Shown here in pieces: positions 8,135-16,869 of a stretch of 64,000 bases of DNA (position 1 is its first letter; every line of letters begins with the position of its first letter). The notes under the pieces were generated by a model that worked only from the letters and a program-made list of their open reading frames with translations, made no database searches and had not been told where the DNA came from. The DNA is from Cytophagales bacterium (GTDB taxonomy: Bacteria; Bacteroidota; Bacteroidia; Cytophagales; Cyclobacteriaceae): NCBI GenBank assembly GCA_017303795.1, contig JAFLBR010000001.1:62001-126000 (forward strand), written 5' to 3'. The position numbers were made by a program, and so were the translations under genes.

Positions 8135-8458
8135 ATGGATGGTATAGATATTGGATTGTACATAATGTACATCTTCTTTTTTGTTGCCGTTGGAGCAGCT
8201 ATAGTACTACCTTTAATCAACGCCATTAAATCTCCGGCTGGTTTAGGTAAATCTTTGGCTGGAGTTGCCGTGCTTGTGGTGATATTTTTGATCTCCTATG
8301 CGCTGGCCGATGGTAGTGTTACTGCCCGATATACCTTAATGGGAGTAGACGAGTCTTCATCGAAACTGATCGGTGCCGGACTAATTCTATTTTACATCGT
8401 ATTTGTAGCAGCAATTATCGGAGTAATCTTTTCTGAAATAAATAAAGCTTTAAAATAA
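8135..8458 (+). CDS. Small membrane protein of the ExbB/ExbD operon
   Basis: 107 residues with three hydrophobic segments (about 7-28, 43-60 and 78-100). I do not recognise a named domain. The gene is 7 bp after exbB, and its stop overlaps the first ExbD start (8458), so it belongs to the same unit. Proteins of similar size occupy this position in other Bacteroidota ExbB-ExbD-ExbD operons, which suggests an accessory part of the energising complex; that role is an inference. Confidence 0.75.
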   Translation: MDGIDIGLYIMYIFFFVAVGAAIVLPLINAIKSPAGLGKSLAGVAVLVVIFLISYALADGSVTARYTLMGVDESSSKLIGAGLILFYIVFVAAIIGVIFSEINKALK

Positions 8459-9015
8459 TGCCAAGAGCAACGCCAGAAATTCCAAATGCTTCGATGGCTG
8501 ATATAGCCTTCCTGTTGCTAGTATTCTTTCTGGTAACCACTACTATTCCGAACAATAAAGGCTTAAGTATTGCGCTGCCCCCGCCACCGGAAGCTAACCC
8601 TCCAGAGGATGTTAAAATTCAGGAGCGCAACATGTTTAAGATACAGATTAACTCATCTGATGCTCTTTTGATTGAAGGAGAGCCAAGAGAGGATATTCGC
8701 ACACTTAAAGATGAGATAAAGGCCTTTGTGCTTAATAATGGCAAGGATCCGGCAAGTTCCGATAACCCTGAAAAAGCCATTGTTTCTTTTAAAACGGACA
8801 GAGGTACCAGTCATAAGAGATTTGTTGAACTGCTTGATATTGTACAAGCTGCCTATTACGATTTGTATGCGGAGCAAGCGGGTGTTACAAATGCTGAATT
8901 CCGAGATGCCGCATCAGATTTGTCTATTCCAAAGAATAGGGCAATTTATGAAAAAGGCAGGGCTGGAATCCCGCTTAACATTTCAATCGCTGACCCTACT
9001 AAAGTCGGTAACTAA
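8458..9015 (+). CDS. exbD: ExbD/TolR family biopolymer transport protein (first copy)
   Basis: 185 residues. A short cytoplasmic start ([13 protein letters not shown]) precedes one membrane helix with the conserved Asp in [18 protein letters not shown] (about 13-30), which enters the ExbB pore. A periplasmic domain of about 140 residues follows and is longer than in E. coli ExbD. The ATG overlaps the stop of the preceding gene. It pairs with the second ExbD 15 bp downstream, so the complex may hold an ExbD heterodimer. Confidence 0.9.
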   Translation: MPRATPEIPNASMADIAFLLLVFFLVTTTIPNNKGLSIALPPPPEANPPEDVKIQERNMFKIQINSSDALLIEGEPREDIRTLKDEIKAFVLNNGKDPASSDNPEKAIVSFKTDRGTSHKRFVELLDIVQAAYYDLYAEQAGVTNAEFRDAASDLSIPKNRAIYEKGRAGIPLNISIADPTKVGN

Positions 9016-9030
9016 TTAAACCTAAAGTGT

Positions 9031-9501
9031 ATGGCAAAATTTAAGAAAAAGACAAACGTTAAGCAGGACATTCCTACTTCTTCGATGCCAGATGTGGTTT
9101 TCATGCTGTTGTTTTTCTTCATGGTTACAACAGAAATGAGAAAGAGCACACTTGAGGTTAAGCAACAAATACCGAAGGCTACACAGTTACGCAAACTCAT
9201 GCGTAAGTCGTTGGTTGCAAACCTTTATGTAGGTGAGCCAACCAAAACTCAGGTTTATGGCAAAGAGCCCAAAATTCAAGCGGATGATACTTTTATCGAT
9301 ACAAAAGATATTATTCGCTGGGTAAATGAGCAAAAGGCCAAACTTGATGAGGTGGAACGTGATCAGATAACAGTTTCGTTGAAAGTTGATAAAGACGCCA
9401 AACGCGGGCTTATTGCAGACATTGAAACTGAATTACGAAAAGCGAATGCAAGAAAACTCTTGTATTCCACGCTTGAAGACAATGACAGAGATAGTAATTA
9501 G
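9031..9501 (+). CDS. exbD: ExbD/TolR family biopolymer transport protein (second copy)
   Basis: 156 residues. A Lys-rich start (MAKFKKKTNV) is followed by the helix SMPDVVFMLLFFFMVTTEM (about 18-36) with the proton-path Asp, then a periplasmic domain. It differs clearly in sequence from the first copy, so it is a paralogue and not a recent duplicate. It is the last gene of the operon; an intrinsic terminator lies 26 bp after the stop. Confidence 0.9.
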   Translation: MAKFKKKTNVKQDIPTSSMPDVVFMLLFFFMVTTEMRKSTLEVKQQIPKATQLRKLMRKSLVANLYVGEPTKTQVYGKEPKIQADDTFIDTKDIIRWVNEQKAKLDEVERDQITVSLKVDKDAKRGLIADIETELRKANARKLLYSTLEDNDRDSN

Positions 9502-9526
9502 AGTTAATTGAGTTATTAAATAAGAG

Positions 9527-9560
9527 TAGCCTTCTGTAATTTTCAGAAGGCTATTTTTTT
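9527..9560 (+). terminator. Intrinsic terminator directly upstream of an ATG
   Basis: Stem TAGCCTTCTG / CAGAAGGCTA around TAATTTT, followed by seven T residues ending at 9560. It ends the ExbB/ExbD operon. The next gene's ATG is the very next base (9561). Confidence 0.85.
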
Positions 9561-10880
9561 ATGGCAGAGGCTACAACATATCGTAACACAAAAGTTATTA
9601 ATGCCTGGTGCATGTACGACTGGGCTAACTCGGTTTACAACCTGGTAATAACCACCACTTTCTTTCCTATTTACTTTGCAGGAATTACTAAGTCGGCCTA
9701 TGGCGAAAATACGGTGCCCTTGCTGGGGCGCACGTTTAAGAATACATCTTTGTATGATTATTCACTTGCTGCTGCCTATTTTATAATTGCACTTGCATTG
9801 CCCATTCTTTCTTCTGTTGCCGACTCGCGGGGTAACAAGAAAAAGTTTATGCAGTTTTTTACCTGGCTTGGTAGTGCAGCCTGTATTGGACTTTTCTGGT
9901 TTAAAGGCCCTGAACCGAATGTAGGCTGGGGGGTAATGTGTTTTATTTTAGCAGCCATGGGCTACATCGGTAGTTTGGTGTTTTATAATTCCTACCTGCC
10001 CGAAATTGCACCTCCAGAAGATCGGGACTGGATAAGTGCCCGCGGGTATTCAATGGGTTATGCCGGTAGTGTGTTGTTGCAGTTAGTGGGGTTTGGATTG
10101 GTGCTGTACTTTAGTTCAATGGGCGATGAAACTTCAGGCCCGCGTTACACTTTCTTATTGGTGGGTTTGTGGTGGATTGGTTTTGCGCAGTTCACGTTTG
10201 CCCACCTGCCTGATAGCAAACCGGCAAAAGACAAACCATTACGCGAGGTCCTGCGTGCCGGCTTTATAGAATTGCAAAAAGTCTGGAATCAGGTAAAAGA
10301 GTTGAAGTTATTGAAATGGTTTTTGGTTGCTTTTTTCTTTTACAGCATGGGCGTGCAAACCGTAATGTTGGCGGCTACTTTGTTTGGCAGCCAGGTGCTG
10401 GGCTTACCAGCCGATAAACTTATTATTACGGTGGTGATTATTCAATTGGTAGCCATACCGGGTGCCATGTTAATGTCTTATCTATCGGGTAAATCAGGTA
10501 ACCTGCCGGTATTAATGGGCGTGGTATTGTTCTGGATTTTAGTTTGTGTGGCCGCTTACGAAGTAGCCAATCTGAAAGAAGCCAACATCAATGTTGAATT
10601 TCATTTTTATGGACTTGCTGTAGCGGTGGGGTTAGTAATGGGCGGCATTCAATCGCTAAGTCGCAGCACGTACAGTAAACTTATGCCCGAAACAAAAGAC
10701 ACGGCTTCATTCTTTAGCTTTTATGATGTAACCGAAAAGATTGCCATCGTTATCGGCATCTTTAGTTTTGGTTATATCGATGAAGTTTTCGGAATGAAAA
10801 ACTCCGTGCTGGCCCTTATTGTGTTTTTTGTATTAGGATTTCTTGCCTTGCTGATTGCCCGAAAACATGCCCACGCTTAA
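9561..10880 (+). CDS. UMF1-family MFS transporter (Atg22-like)
   Basis: 439 residues with about 12 hydrophobic segments. The N-terminal signature INAWCMYDWANSVYNLVI and the later VMGGIQSLSRSTYSKLMPE are typical of the UMF1 (Unknown Major Facilitator 1, Atg22-like) branch of the MFS. The substrate is unknown for the bacterial members. The start at 9561 is the only sensible one, because the next Met lies inside the conserved WCMYDWAN block, yet it directly abuts a terminator T-tract and has no room for a ribosome binding site. Its stop shares the four bases TTAA with the convergent AMP nucleosidase stop. Confidence 0.88.
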   Translation: MAEATTYRNTKVINAWCMYDWANSVYNLVITTTFFPIYFAGITKSAYGENTVPLLGRTFKNTSLYDYSLAAAYFIIALALPILSSVADSRGNKKKFMQFFTWLGSAACIGLFWFKGPEPNVGWGVMCFILAAMGYIGSLVFYNSYLPEIAPPEDRDWISARGYSMGYAGSVLLQLVGFGLVLYFSSMGDETSGPRYTFLLVGLWWIGFAQFTFAHLPDSKPAKDKPLREVLRAGFIELQKVWNQVKELKLLKWFLVAFFFYSMGVQTVMLAATLFGSQVLGLPADKLIITVVIIQLVAIPGAMLMSYLSGKSGNLPVLMGVVLFWILVCVAAYEVANLKEANINVEFHFYGLAVAVGLVMGGIQSLSRSTYSKLMPETKDTASFFSFYDVTEKIAIVIGIFSFGYIDEVFGMKNSVLALIVFFVLGFLALLIARKHAHA

Positions 10881-11647
10881 TAGCGCAGGTGTTTTACCGT
10901 CATACCATTGTTGATCAGTTGTTTCAAAGATTCAATTCCTATTTTTAAGTGCAGATCGACATAACTGGTGGTAACAACTTTATCGCTTGCTTCAGTTTTA
11001 ATTCCTTCTACCACCATAGGCTGATCTGAAACCAACAGTAATGCTCCTGTAGGTATTTCGTTATAAAACGCGGTTGAAAAAATAGTAGCCGTTTCCATGT
11101 CAATGGCCATCGCCCGAATTTTAATCAGGTAATCTTTAAATTGTTCATCCCATTCCCACACCCTGCGGTTGGTGGTGTAAACTGTACCAGTCCAATAATC
11201 CTGATTATTATCGCGAATGGTAGTAGAAATTGCTTTCTGTAAAGCAAAGGCCGGTAGTGCCGGTACTTCAGCCGGGAAGTAGTCATTAGAAGTACCCTCG
11301 CCACGTATGGCTGCTATAGGCAGAATAAAATCACCCAGATCGTTTTTCTTTTTCAAGCCTCCACATTTACCCAAAAACAAACAAGCCTCGGGCATGATGG
11401 CCGTAAGGCAATCCATAATGGTTGCAGCATTGGGGCTACCCATGCCAAAGTTAATGATGGTAATTCCGCCTGCTGTTGCACTGCGCATGGCGCGATCCAT
11501 TCCTTGAATCTCCACATCGTTCCACTCAGCAAACTTCTTTACGTAATTATCGAAGTTGGTGAGTATAATATATCGGCCAAAGTCTTCCAGTTTTACACCG
11601 GTATAGCGAGGTAGCCAGTTTTCTACGATTTCCTGTTTTGATTTCAT
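10877..11647 (-). CDS. amn: AMP nucleosidase
   Basis: 256 residues, matching the short Bacteroidota AMP nucleosidase, which lacks the long N-terminal domain of E. coli Amn. It hydrolyses AMP to adenine and ribose 5-phosphate. Nucleoside phosphorylase-fold motifs are visible: INFGMGSPNAATIMDCL, FLGKCGGL, and AMAIDMETATIFSTAF with the ribose-binding Met-Glu pair, then LLVSDQPM. The gene is convergent with the transporter, with a 4-bp overlap of stop codons. Confidence 0.88.
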   Translation of the reverse strand: MKSKQEIVENWLPRYTGVKLEDFGRYIILTNFDNYVKKFAEWNDVEIQGMDRAMRSATAGGITIINFGMGSPNAATIMDCLTAIMPEACLFLGKCGGLKKKNDLGDFILPIAAIRGEGTSNDYFPAEVPALPAFALQKAISTTIRDNNQDYWTGTVYTTNRRVWEWDEQFKDYLIKIRAMAIDMETATIFSTAFYNEIPTGALLLVSDQPMVVEGIKTEASDKVVTTSYVDLHLKIGIESLKQLINNGMTVKHLRY

Positions 11648-11705
11648 TTGTGGAAGAGCGTTTTGAAGTGTGTTACAATGTGAAGTTCAAAGGTTAAATT
11701 AGCGC

Positions 11706-12152
11706 ATGTACAAATTAAACCTTCCCGAATTTAACATTGCGTTGCGCAAAGAACAGGGAAAAGTTTGGATTTTTGACATCATCCGCAAAAAGTATGTGGT
11801 GCTAACCCCTGAAGAATGGGTACGGCAGCACTTTATCCATTATTTGATTAACGAACACAGCTACCCGAAATCACTTTTTAAAGTAGAGCGTGGTCTGGTT
11901 TACAATAAAGTTCATAAACGATCGGATATTATTATTCACGATCGCACCGGAAAACCCTGGATGTTGGTGGAGTGTAAGGCCCCTGAAATTAAACTCACGC
12001 AAAAGGCATTTAACCAGGTGGCTGTTTATAACATGACTGTTGGTGCCCGTTACATAGCCGTTACCAACGGCATGGCTCAGTTTTGTTTTGAAGCCTTAAC
12101 CCAAGCAGGCTCCGAGGTTAAATTCCTCGAAGCCTTCCCTGAGTTCGTATGA
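11706..12152 (+). CDS. Solo type I restriction HsdR N-terminal-like nuclease domain
   Basis: 148 residues resembling the HSDR_N (PF13588-type) domain. A PD-(D/E)XK core is readable: Asp74 in KRSDIII and Glu89-x-Lys91 in MLVECKAP. There is no helicase, methylase or specificity gene nearby, so this is not a type I system. Such stand-alone proteins recur in Bacteroidota with unknown role. The stop lies 2 bp from the convergent alanine dehydrogenase stop. The start at 11706 is preceded by TTAAATTAGCGC, a weak promoter-like run very close to the ATG. Confidence 0.8.
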   Translation: MYKLNLPEFNIALRKEQGKVWIFDIIRKKYVVLTPEEWVRQHFIHYLINEHSYPKSLFKVERGLVYNKVHKRSDIIIHDRTGKPWMLVECKAPEIKLTQKAFNQVAVYNMTVGARYIAVTNGMAQFCFEALTQAGSEVKFLEAFPEFV

Positions 12153-12154
12153 GT

Positions 12155-13267
12155 TTAGAGTACTTCCTCCACGCTTGTGTAAGGAAGATTGAATGCATCG
12201 GCAACAGCCTTGTACACTACTTTACCTTGTACAACATTCAAACCTTTAAGCAAATCTTCATTTTCTTTACAAGCTTTTTTCCAACCGTTGTTGGCAAGTT
12301 TCAACGCATACGGAAGGGTTGCATTTGTTAAAGCAAGTGTGGAAGTATAAGGTACTGCACCCGGCATGTTGGCTACGCAATAGTGAACAATATCATCAAT
12401 AATATAAGTAGGATCTTCGTGTGTAGTTGGCTTACAGGTTTCTATACAACCGCCCTGATCTACGGCTACGTCAACTAACACAGTACCGGGGCGCATGGTC
12501 TTCAACATATCGCGGGTAATAAGTTTAGGAGCTTTGGCTCCAGGTATCAATACACCACCTACAATCAAATCAGAAGTTTTTACAAGATCTCGCAACACAT
12601 AATCGTTAGAAGCCATGGTATGCACGTTCTTAGGCATCACATCATCAAGGTAACGCAGGCGGTTCAGATTAACATCGGTAATAATTACATCAGCGCCCAT
12701 ACCGGCCGCAATTTTAGCAGCATTGGTTCCTACTACACCGCCACCCAGAATCAAAACTTTTGCAGGCATTACACCAGGCACACCACCCAGCAATATTCCA
12801 CGACCCTTCAACGGTTTCTCCAAATACTTGGCACCTTCTTGTATAGCCATGCGGCCCGCTACTTCCGACATGGGAACAAGCAGTGGCAAACTACGGTCGC
12901 TACGTTCTACTGTTTCATAAGCCAGACAAACCGCACCGGTTTTAATCATAGCATGTGCAAGTGGTTCGTATGATGCAAAGTGAAAATAGGTAAACACCAA
13001 TTGATCTTTGCGGATAAGGCTATATTCCTGTTCAATTGGTTCTTTTACTTTAATGATCATTTCGGCTATGTCGAATACCTCTTTAGCAGTATTCAAAATT
13101 TTTGCACCCGCACCTTTGTATTCTTCATCAGAAAATCCACTGCCATCGCCAGCTTTGGTTTGTACATACACCGTATGTCCTTTTCTGATAAACTCTTGAG
13201 TGCCGGCAGGAGTTACCGCTACACGGTTTTCGTTGTTTTTAATTTCTTTAGGTACGCCAATGATCAT
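12155..13267 (-). CDS. ald: Alanine dehydrogenase
   Basis: 370 residues, the usual length. It interconverts L-alanine and pyruvate plus ammonia with NAD. The N-terminus MIIGVPKEIKNNENRVAVTPAG is diagnostic; the substrate-binding Lys in IIKVKEPI and catalytic His in YFHFAS are present, and LILGGGVVGTNAAKIA is the Rossmann loop. A good promoter lies about 60 bp upstream. Confidence 0.95.
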   Translation of the reverse strand: MIIGVPKEIKNNENRVAVTPAGTQEFIRKGHTVYVQTKAGDGSGFSDEEYKGAGAKILNTAKEVFDIAEMIIKVKEPIEQEYSLIRKDQLVFTYFHFASYEPLAHAMIKTGAVCLAYETVERSDRSLPLLVPMSEVAGRMAIQEGAKYLEKPLKGRGILLGGVPGVMPAKVLILGGGVVGTNAAKIAAGMGADVIITDVNLNRLRYLDDVMPKNVHTMASNDYVLRDLVKTSDLIVGGVLIPGAKAPKLITRDMLKTMRPGTVLVDVAVDQGGCIETCKPTTHEDPTYIIDDIVHYCVANMPGAVPYTSTLALTNATLPYALKLANNGWKKACKENEDLLKGLNVVQGKVVYKAVADAFNLPYTSVEEVL

Positions 13268-13325
13268 ATCGGATAGTTTTTAATAGTTCGGAACAATGTT
13301 TTATAAGTTGTAATTTTTTGTTCCA

Positions 13326-13354
13326 CAAAGATAGCATTCGTACACGATTGCAAA
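13326..13354 (-). promoter_or_regulatory. Promoter of alanine dehydrogenase
   Basis: On the minus strand, TTTG (13354-13351), a 17-bp spacer and TATCTTTG (13333-13326) match the Bacteroidota consensus. The predicted start is near 13319, about 50 nt before the ATG. The plus-strand side of this gap has a weaker match for the next gene: TTTG at 13479-13482 and TATTTTTA at 13503-13510. Confidence 0.6.
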
Positions 13355-13535
13355 ATGCTATAAGCAAGAATTCCAATTTGAATGGCAGCAAATTATCCTA
13401 CAGTATAATGTTGATATAGGATTACATTCTTTGGTGAAGCAAGAAATTAGCGTGATTTTCTATGGTAAAAATTTTCACTTTGTCACCTCCTTTGTTTTTA
13501 CCTATTTTTACCCATAACCAAACTGATATTCTGAG

Positions 13536-15938
13536 GTGGCGCAAACAAAAACTTTGGTTAACGGATTATCCGAAAAGAAGATAACGGCAATTATTGCTGA
13601 TTATCGTCTTGCCTGTGAAAGTCGCGAAGCGAGTCTGCTTGGTCGCAAAGAAGTGTTTATGGGCAAGGCTAAGTTTGGCATCTTTGGCGATGGCAAAGAG
13701 ATGGCTCAGATTGCAATGGCGAAAATTTTTCGCGCAGGCGATCATCGTGCTGGCTACTATCGCGATCAAACCTTTATGCTTGCCATTGGTGAGCTTACCT
13801 TGCAACAATATTTTGCACAGTTATATGCACACACCAGCGTGGAGGCCGATCCTGCTTCTGCTGGTCGTTTAATGAATGGTCATTTTGCCACACGCATGAT
13901 TGATGAAAACGGTGCATTCAAAAATCTGGCGAAGTCAAAAAATAGTAGTTCCGATATTTCACCAACTGCAGGCCAGATGCCGCGATTGCTTGGACTTGCC
14001 TACGCATCAAAATTGTTTCGTAATAATCCCGAACTATCCACTTACTCCGAATTAAGTAATGCTGGTAACGAAATAGCATTTGGAACAATTGGTAATGCTT
14101 CAACTTCCGAAGGCCATTTCTTTGAAGCGATTAATGCCGCAGGTGTATTGCAGGTGCCCATGTTGGTTTCCGTGTGGGATGATGAATATGGTATTTCGGT
14201 TCCGGCTGAATATCAAACCACCAAAGGCAGTATCTCAAAAATTCTAGCAGGCTTTCAAAGAAATAAAACCGAGAAAGGTTATGAAATCTTTACGGTAAAG
14301 GGTTGGGATTACCTTTCGTTAATTAGCACTTACGAGAAGGCAGAAAAAATTTGTCGTGAAGAGCATGTGCCGGTTTTGGTGCATGTAACCGAAATGACAC
14401 AACCCCAAGGCCATTCTACTTCAGGTTCGCATGAACGTTACAAGACTAAAGAACGACTCACCTGGGAAACGGAGTTTGATTGTATTCGGAAACTTCGCCA
14501 ATGGTTAATTGAGAACGGAGCGGCTTCAGCCGATGAGTTGGATGAGATTGAGAAGGGTGCAAAGGTTACTGCACGTGCTGCGAAAGAAGCGGCCTGGAAA
14601 GATTTTAATAAAGACATTCAGAAATCGCAAAAGCAGTTAGAGCAAATTTTGAACGAAGCCATTGCCGAGCAGCCGGCTATAGAAGACTTAATACTTGAAC
14701 TTCGCAAAACAATTAATCCATTGCTGATGGATTCTGTTAAAGCAGCCCGAAAAGCAGCGCGGTTGCTGAGAAGCAGTACTTCAGAAACAAGAACCCGGTT
14801 GGTTGAATGGATTAAATCATCAGAAGAAAAAAACTTTGATCGCTTTAGTTCTTACCTGCATAGCCAATCGCAATGGTCAGCACTAAAAGTAAATCGCATA
14901 GCTGCAAATTATACAGATAACTCACCTTTGGTAGATGGTCGCGAAATTTTACAAGCCTGCTTCCGCGAAGCATTGCAGCGCGATCCTAAAGTGCTTGCCT
15001 TTGGTGAAGATGTAGGAAAAATTGGTGATGTGAACCAGGGCTTTGCCGGGCTTCAACAGAAGTTTGGTGAGTTGCGAGTAACCGATACAGGAATCAGGGA
15101 GTGCACCATAATAGGGCAGGGTATAGGTGCGGCCTTGCGCGGACTAAGACCTATTGCCGAAGTTCAATACCTGGATTACCTGCTCTATGCATTGCAAACT
15201 TTATCGGATGATCTTGCCTGTTTGCAATACAGAACCAAAGGTGGACAGAAAGCTCCGCTGATTGTAAGAACGCGTGGCCATAGGTTGGAAGGCGTTTGGC
15301 ATGCGGGTTCACCTATGGGTATGATATTGCATTCACTTCGTGGTATGTATGTATTAGTGCCTCGTAATATGACTCAGGCCGCAGGGTTTTATAATACATT
15401 ACTTCAATCGGACGACCCCGCTTTGATTATTGAGTGTCTGAATGGCTATCGCTTAAAAGAAAAATTACCAACTAATATTGGTGAGTTTACTGTGCCTTTA
15501 GGCGAACCTGAAATACTGAAAGAAGGTACGGATGTTACGGTAGTAACCTATGGTTCGATGTGCCGCATTGTTATGGAAGCTGCGGCCGATCTTGAGGCTA
15601 TCGGAATTTCGTGCGAAGTGATTGATGTACAGACTTTGCTGCCATTTGATTTAACTAATACCATCGTTCAATCCATCAAAAAAACGAACCGGGTATTATT
15701 TGCCGATGAAGATGTGCCCGGTGGCGCAACTGCTTTTATGTTACAACAGGTAGTAGAGGGGCAAGGTGCTTATCAGTTTTTGGATTCTGTTCCGCGAACA
15801 CTATCAGCCAAAGAACATCGCCCGGCTTATGGTTCGGATGGCGATTATTTTTCTAAACCCGGTGCCGAAGATGTGTTTGATTCAGTTTATGAAATGATGC
15901 GCGAAGCTGACCCAGAGAGATTCCCGGCAATCTATTAA
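13536..15938 (+). CDS. Fused alpha/beta E1 of a 2-oxoacid dehydrogenase complex (branched-chain type)
   Basis: 800 residues joining both E1 subunits of a thiamine-diphosphate 2-oxoacid decarboxylase. Residues about 1-390 are alpha-like: AGYYRDQT, SAGRLMNGHF and IGNASTSEGHFFEAINAAG, where the usual GDG of the cofactor motif reads GNA. Residues about 470-800 are beta-like: ALQRDPKVLAFGEDVGKIGDV, YLDYLLYALQ, and a transketolase C-domain with DVTVVTYGSM. The likely substrates are branched-chain 2-oxoacids, important for iso-fatty acids in this group, but the substrate is inferred. The start is the GTG at 13536; the next Met is at residue 42. E2 and E3 genes are not in the window. Confidence 0.87.
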   Translation: MAQTKTLVNGLSEKKITAIIADYRLACESREASLLGRKEVFMGKAKFGIFGDGKEMAQIAMAKIFRAGDHRAGYYRDQTFMLAIGELTLQQYFAQLYAHTSVEADPASAGRLMNGHFATRMIDENGAFKNLAKSKNSSSDISPTAGQMPRLLGLAYASKLFRNNPELSTYSELSNAGNEIAFGTIGNASTSEGHFFEAINAAGVLQVPMLVSVWDDEYGISVPAEYQTTKGSISKILAGFQRNKTEKGYEIFTVKGWDYLSLISTYEKAEKICREEHVPVLVHVTEMTQPQGHSTSGSHERYKTKERLTWETEFDCIRKLRQWLIENGAASADELDEIEKGAKVTARAAKEAAWKDFNKDIQKSQKQLEQILNEAIAEQPAIEDLILELRKTINPLLMDSVKAARKAARLLRSSTSETRTRLVEWIKSSEEKNFDRFSSYLHSQSQWSALKVNRIAANYTDNSPLVDGREILQACFREALQRDPKVLAFGEDVGKIGDVNQGFAGLQQKFGELRVTDTGIRECTIIGQGIGAALRGLRPIAEVQYLDYLLYALQTLSDDLACLQYRTKGGQKAPLIVRTRGHRLEGVWHAGSPMGMILHSLRGMYVLVPRNMTQAAGFYNTLLQSDDPALIIECLNGYRLKEKLPTNIGEFTVPLGEPEILKEGTDVTVVTYGSMCRIVMEAAADLEAIGISCEVIDVQTLLPFDLTNTIVQSIKKTNRVLFADEDVPGGATAFMLQQVVEGQGAYQFLDSVPRTLSAKEHRPAYGSDGDYFSKPGAEDVFDSVYEMMREADPERFPAIY

Positions 15939-15950
15939 TGGTTTGTCGAT

Positions 15951-16805
15951 TTAGTTGAGTGAAAACTCATTAGAATAAACAGGAAGACTTTTATTGAGAG
16001 CTCGGTCTCGCACCCACACCTTGAATTTCAAGACCTTTAATCCCAAAATAAATCGTAAAGCGGGCGAGCCAATTCTATAATTAATTTCACCTTCTAAAGG
16101 CGAACCGGGTCTGTCTGAATAAAGAATCTGAAACCTGCCTCCTGGTATAGGAGGACTTAAGCAGGATGGTAGCTCTCTGTTAAAATCGAAGGGTGTGAAA
16201 GTATTATCAGGATTTTTAACCAAAAGTTCGTACTCAAAGTTAATATGGTTCTCATTAAGATTGAAAAATAAAGTATCTGCAACGTTATTACGAGTGGTAA
16301 TTTCCCAATTAGTGCAATTGAAGGGTTTATCAATAGAGGGTAAGCTGGCAAACTCAGGATTTGTTCTCCTATCCTTATAGGTGATAAAAGAGTAAGTATT
16401 GAGTGCTATTTCTTTTGTGGGGAAGAATTTACTATTGTAGCATAAGCTATTGAAGTTGCAGGATTGATTTTTATCAATGAGTATATGTCTCTTGTTGGAA
16501 TCGAGAATAAGTGCATACAGTTTGTTATTCAAACAAATTTGATCTTCAAACTCATTTGTTGAACCAATCCGCTCTCGTTTTATAATCTGACACGTATTAT
16601 CCTGGTCATCTTCTGCAAGCCCTAAGTCTCCATCGCCATCTGTAAATGAAATTCGGAGTATTAGAGAATCTACATTGTTTACTCGCTTATACGTTAAGCT
16701 TTCAAACTCAATTACAGGAATGTTTGAAAATTCAGGCTGCTCAAAACAACTGCCGCCAGCCAGCGCAATTAAAGTAGCTAGAATAATATTTCTGAAACCC
16801 CTCAT
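15951..16805 (-). CDS. Hypothetical lipoprotein
   Basis: 284 residues. A signal peptide ending in the lipobox LAGGSC (Cys20) predicts attachment to a membrane, probably the outer one. After it come acidic patches such as SFTDGDGDLGLAEDDQDN, which resemble a calcium-binding turn, and a C-terminal part that looks like a beta-sandwich. The TDGDGDLG motif recurs in Cytophagales lipoproteins of unknown role. It is divergent from the LuxE-like gene and convergent with the E1 gene, 12 bp from its stop. Confidence 0.75.
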   Translation of the reverse strand: MRGFRNIILATLIALAGGSCFEQPEFSNIPVIEFESLTYKRVNNVDSLILRISFTDGDGDLGLAEDDQDNTCQIIKRERIGSTNEFEDQICLNNKLYALILDSNKRHILIDKNQSCNFNSLCYNSKFFPTKEIALNTYSFITYKDRRTNPEFASLPSIDKPFNCTNWEITTRNNVADTLFFNLNENHINFEYELLVKNPDNTFTPFDFNRELPSCLSPPIPGGRFQILYSDRPGSPLEGEINYRIGSPALRFILGLKVLKFKVWVRDRALNKSLPVYSNEFSLN

Positions 16806-16869
16806 TTTTTACCTTTATCGTCTGTAAAGTAAACAACGCCTGAACACATTCAAAAGTTTTGAAGCCAGT

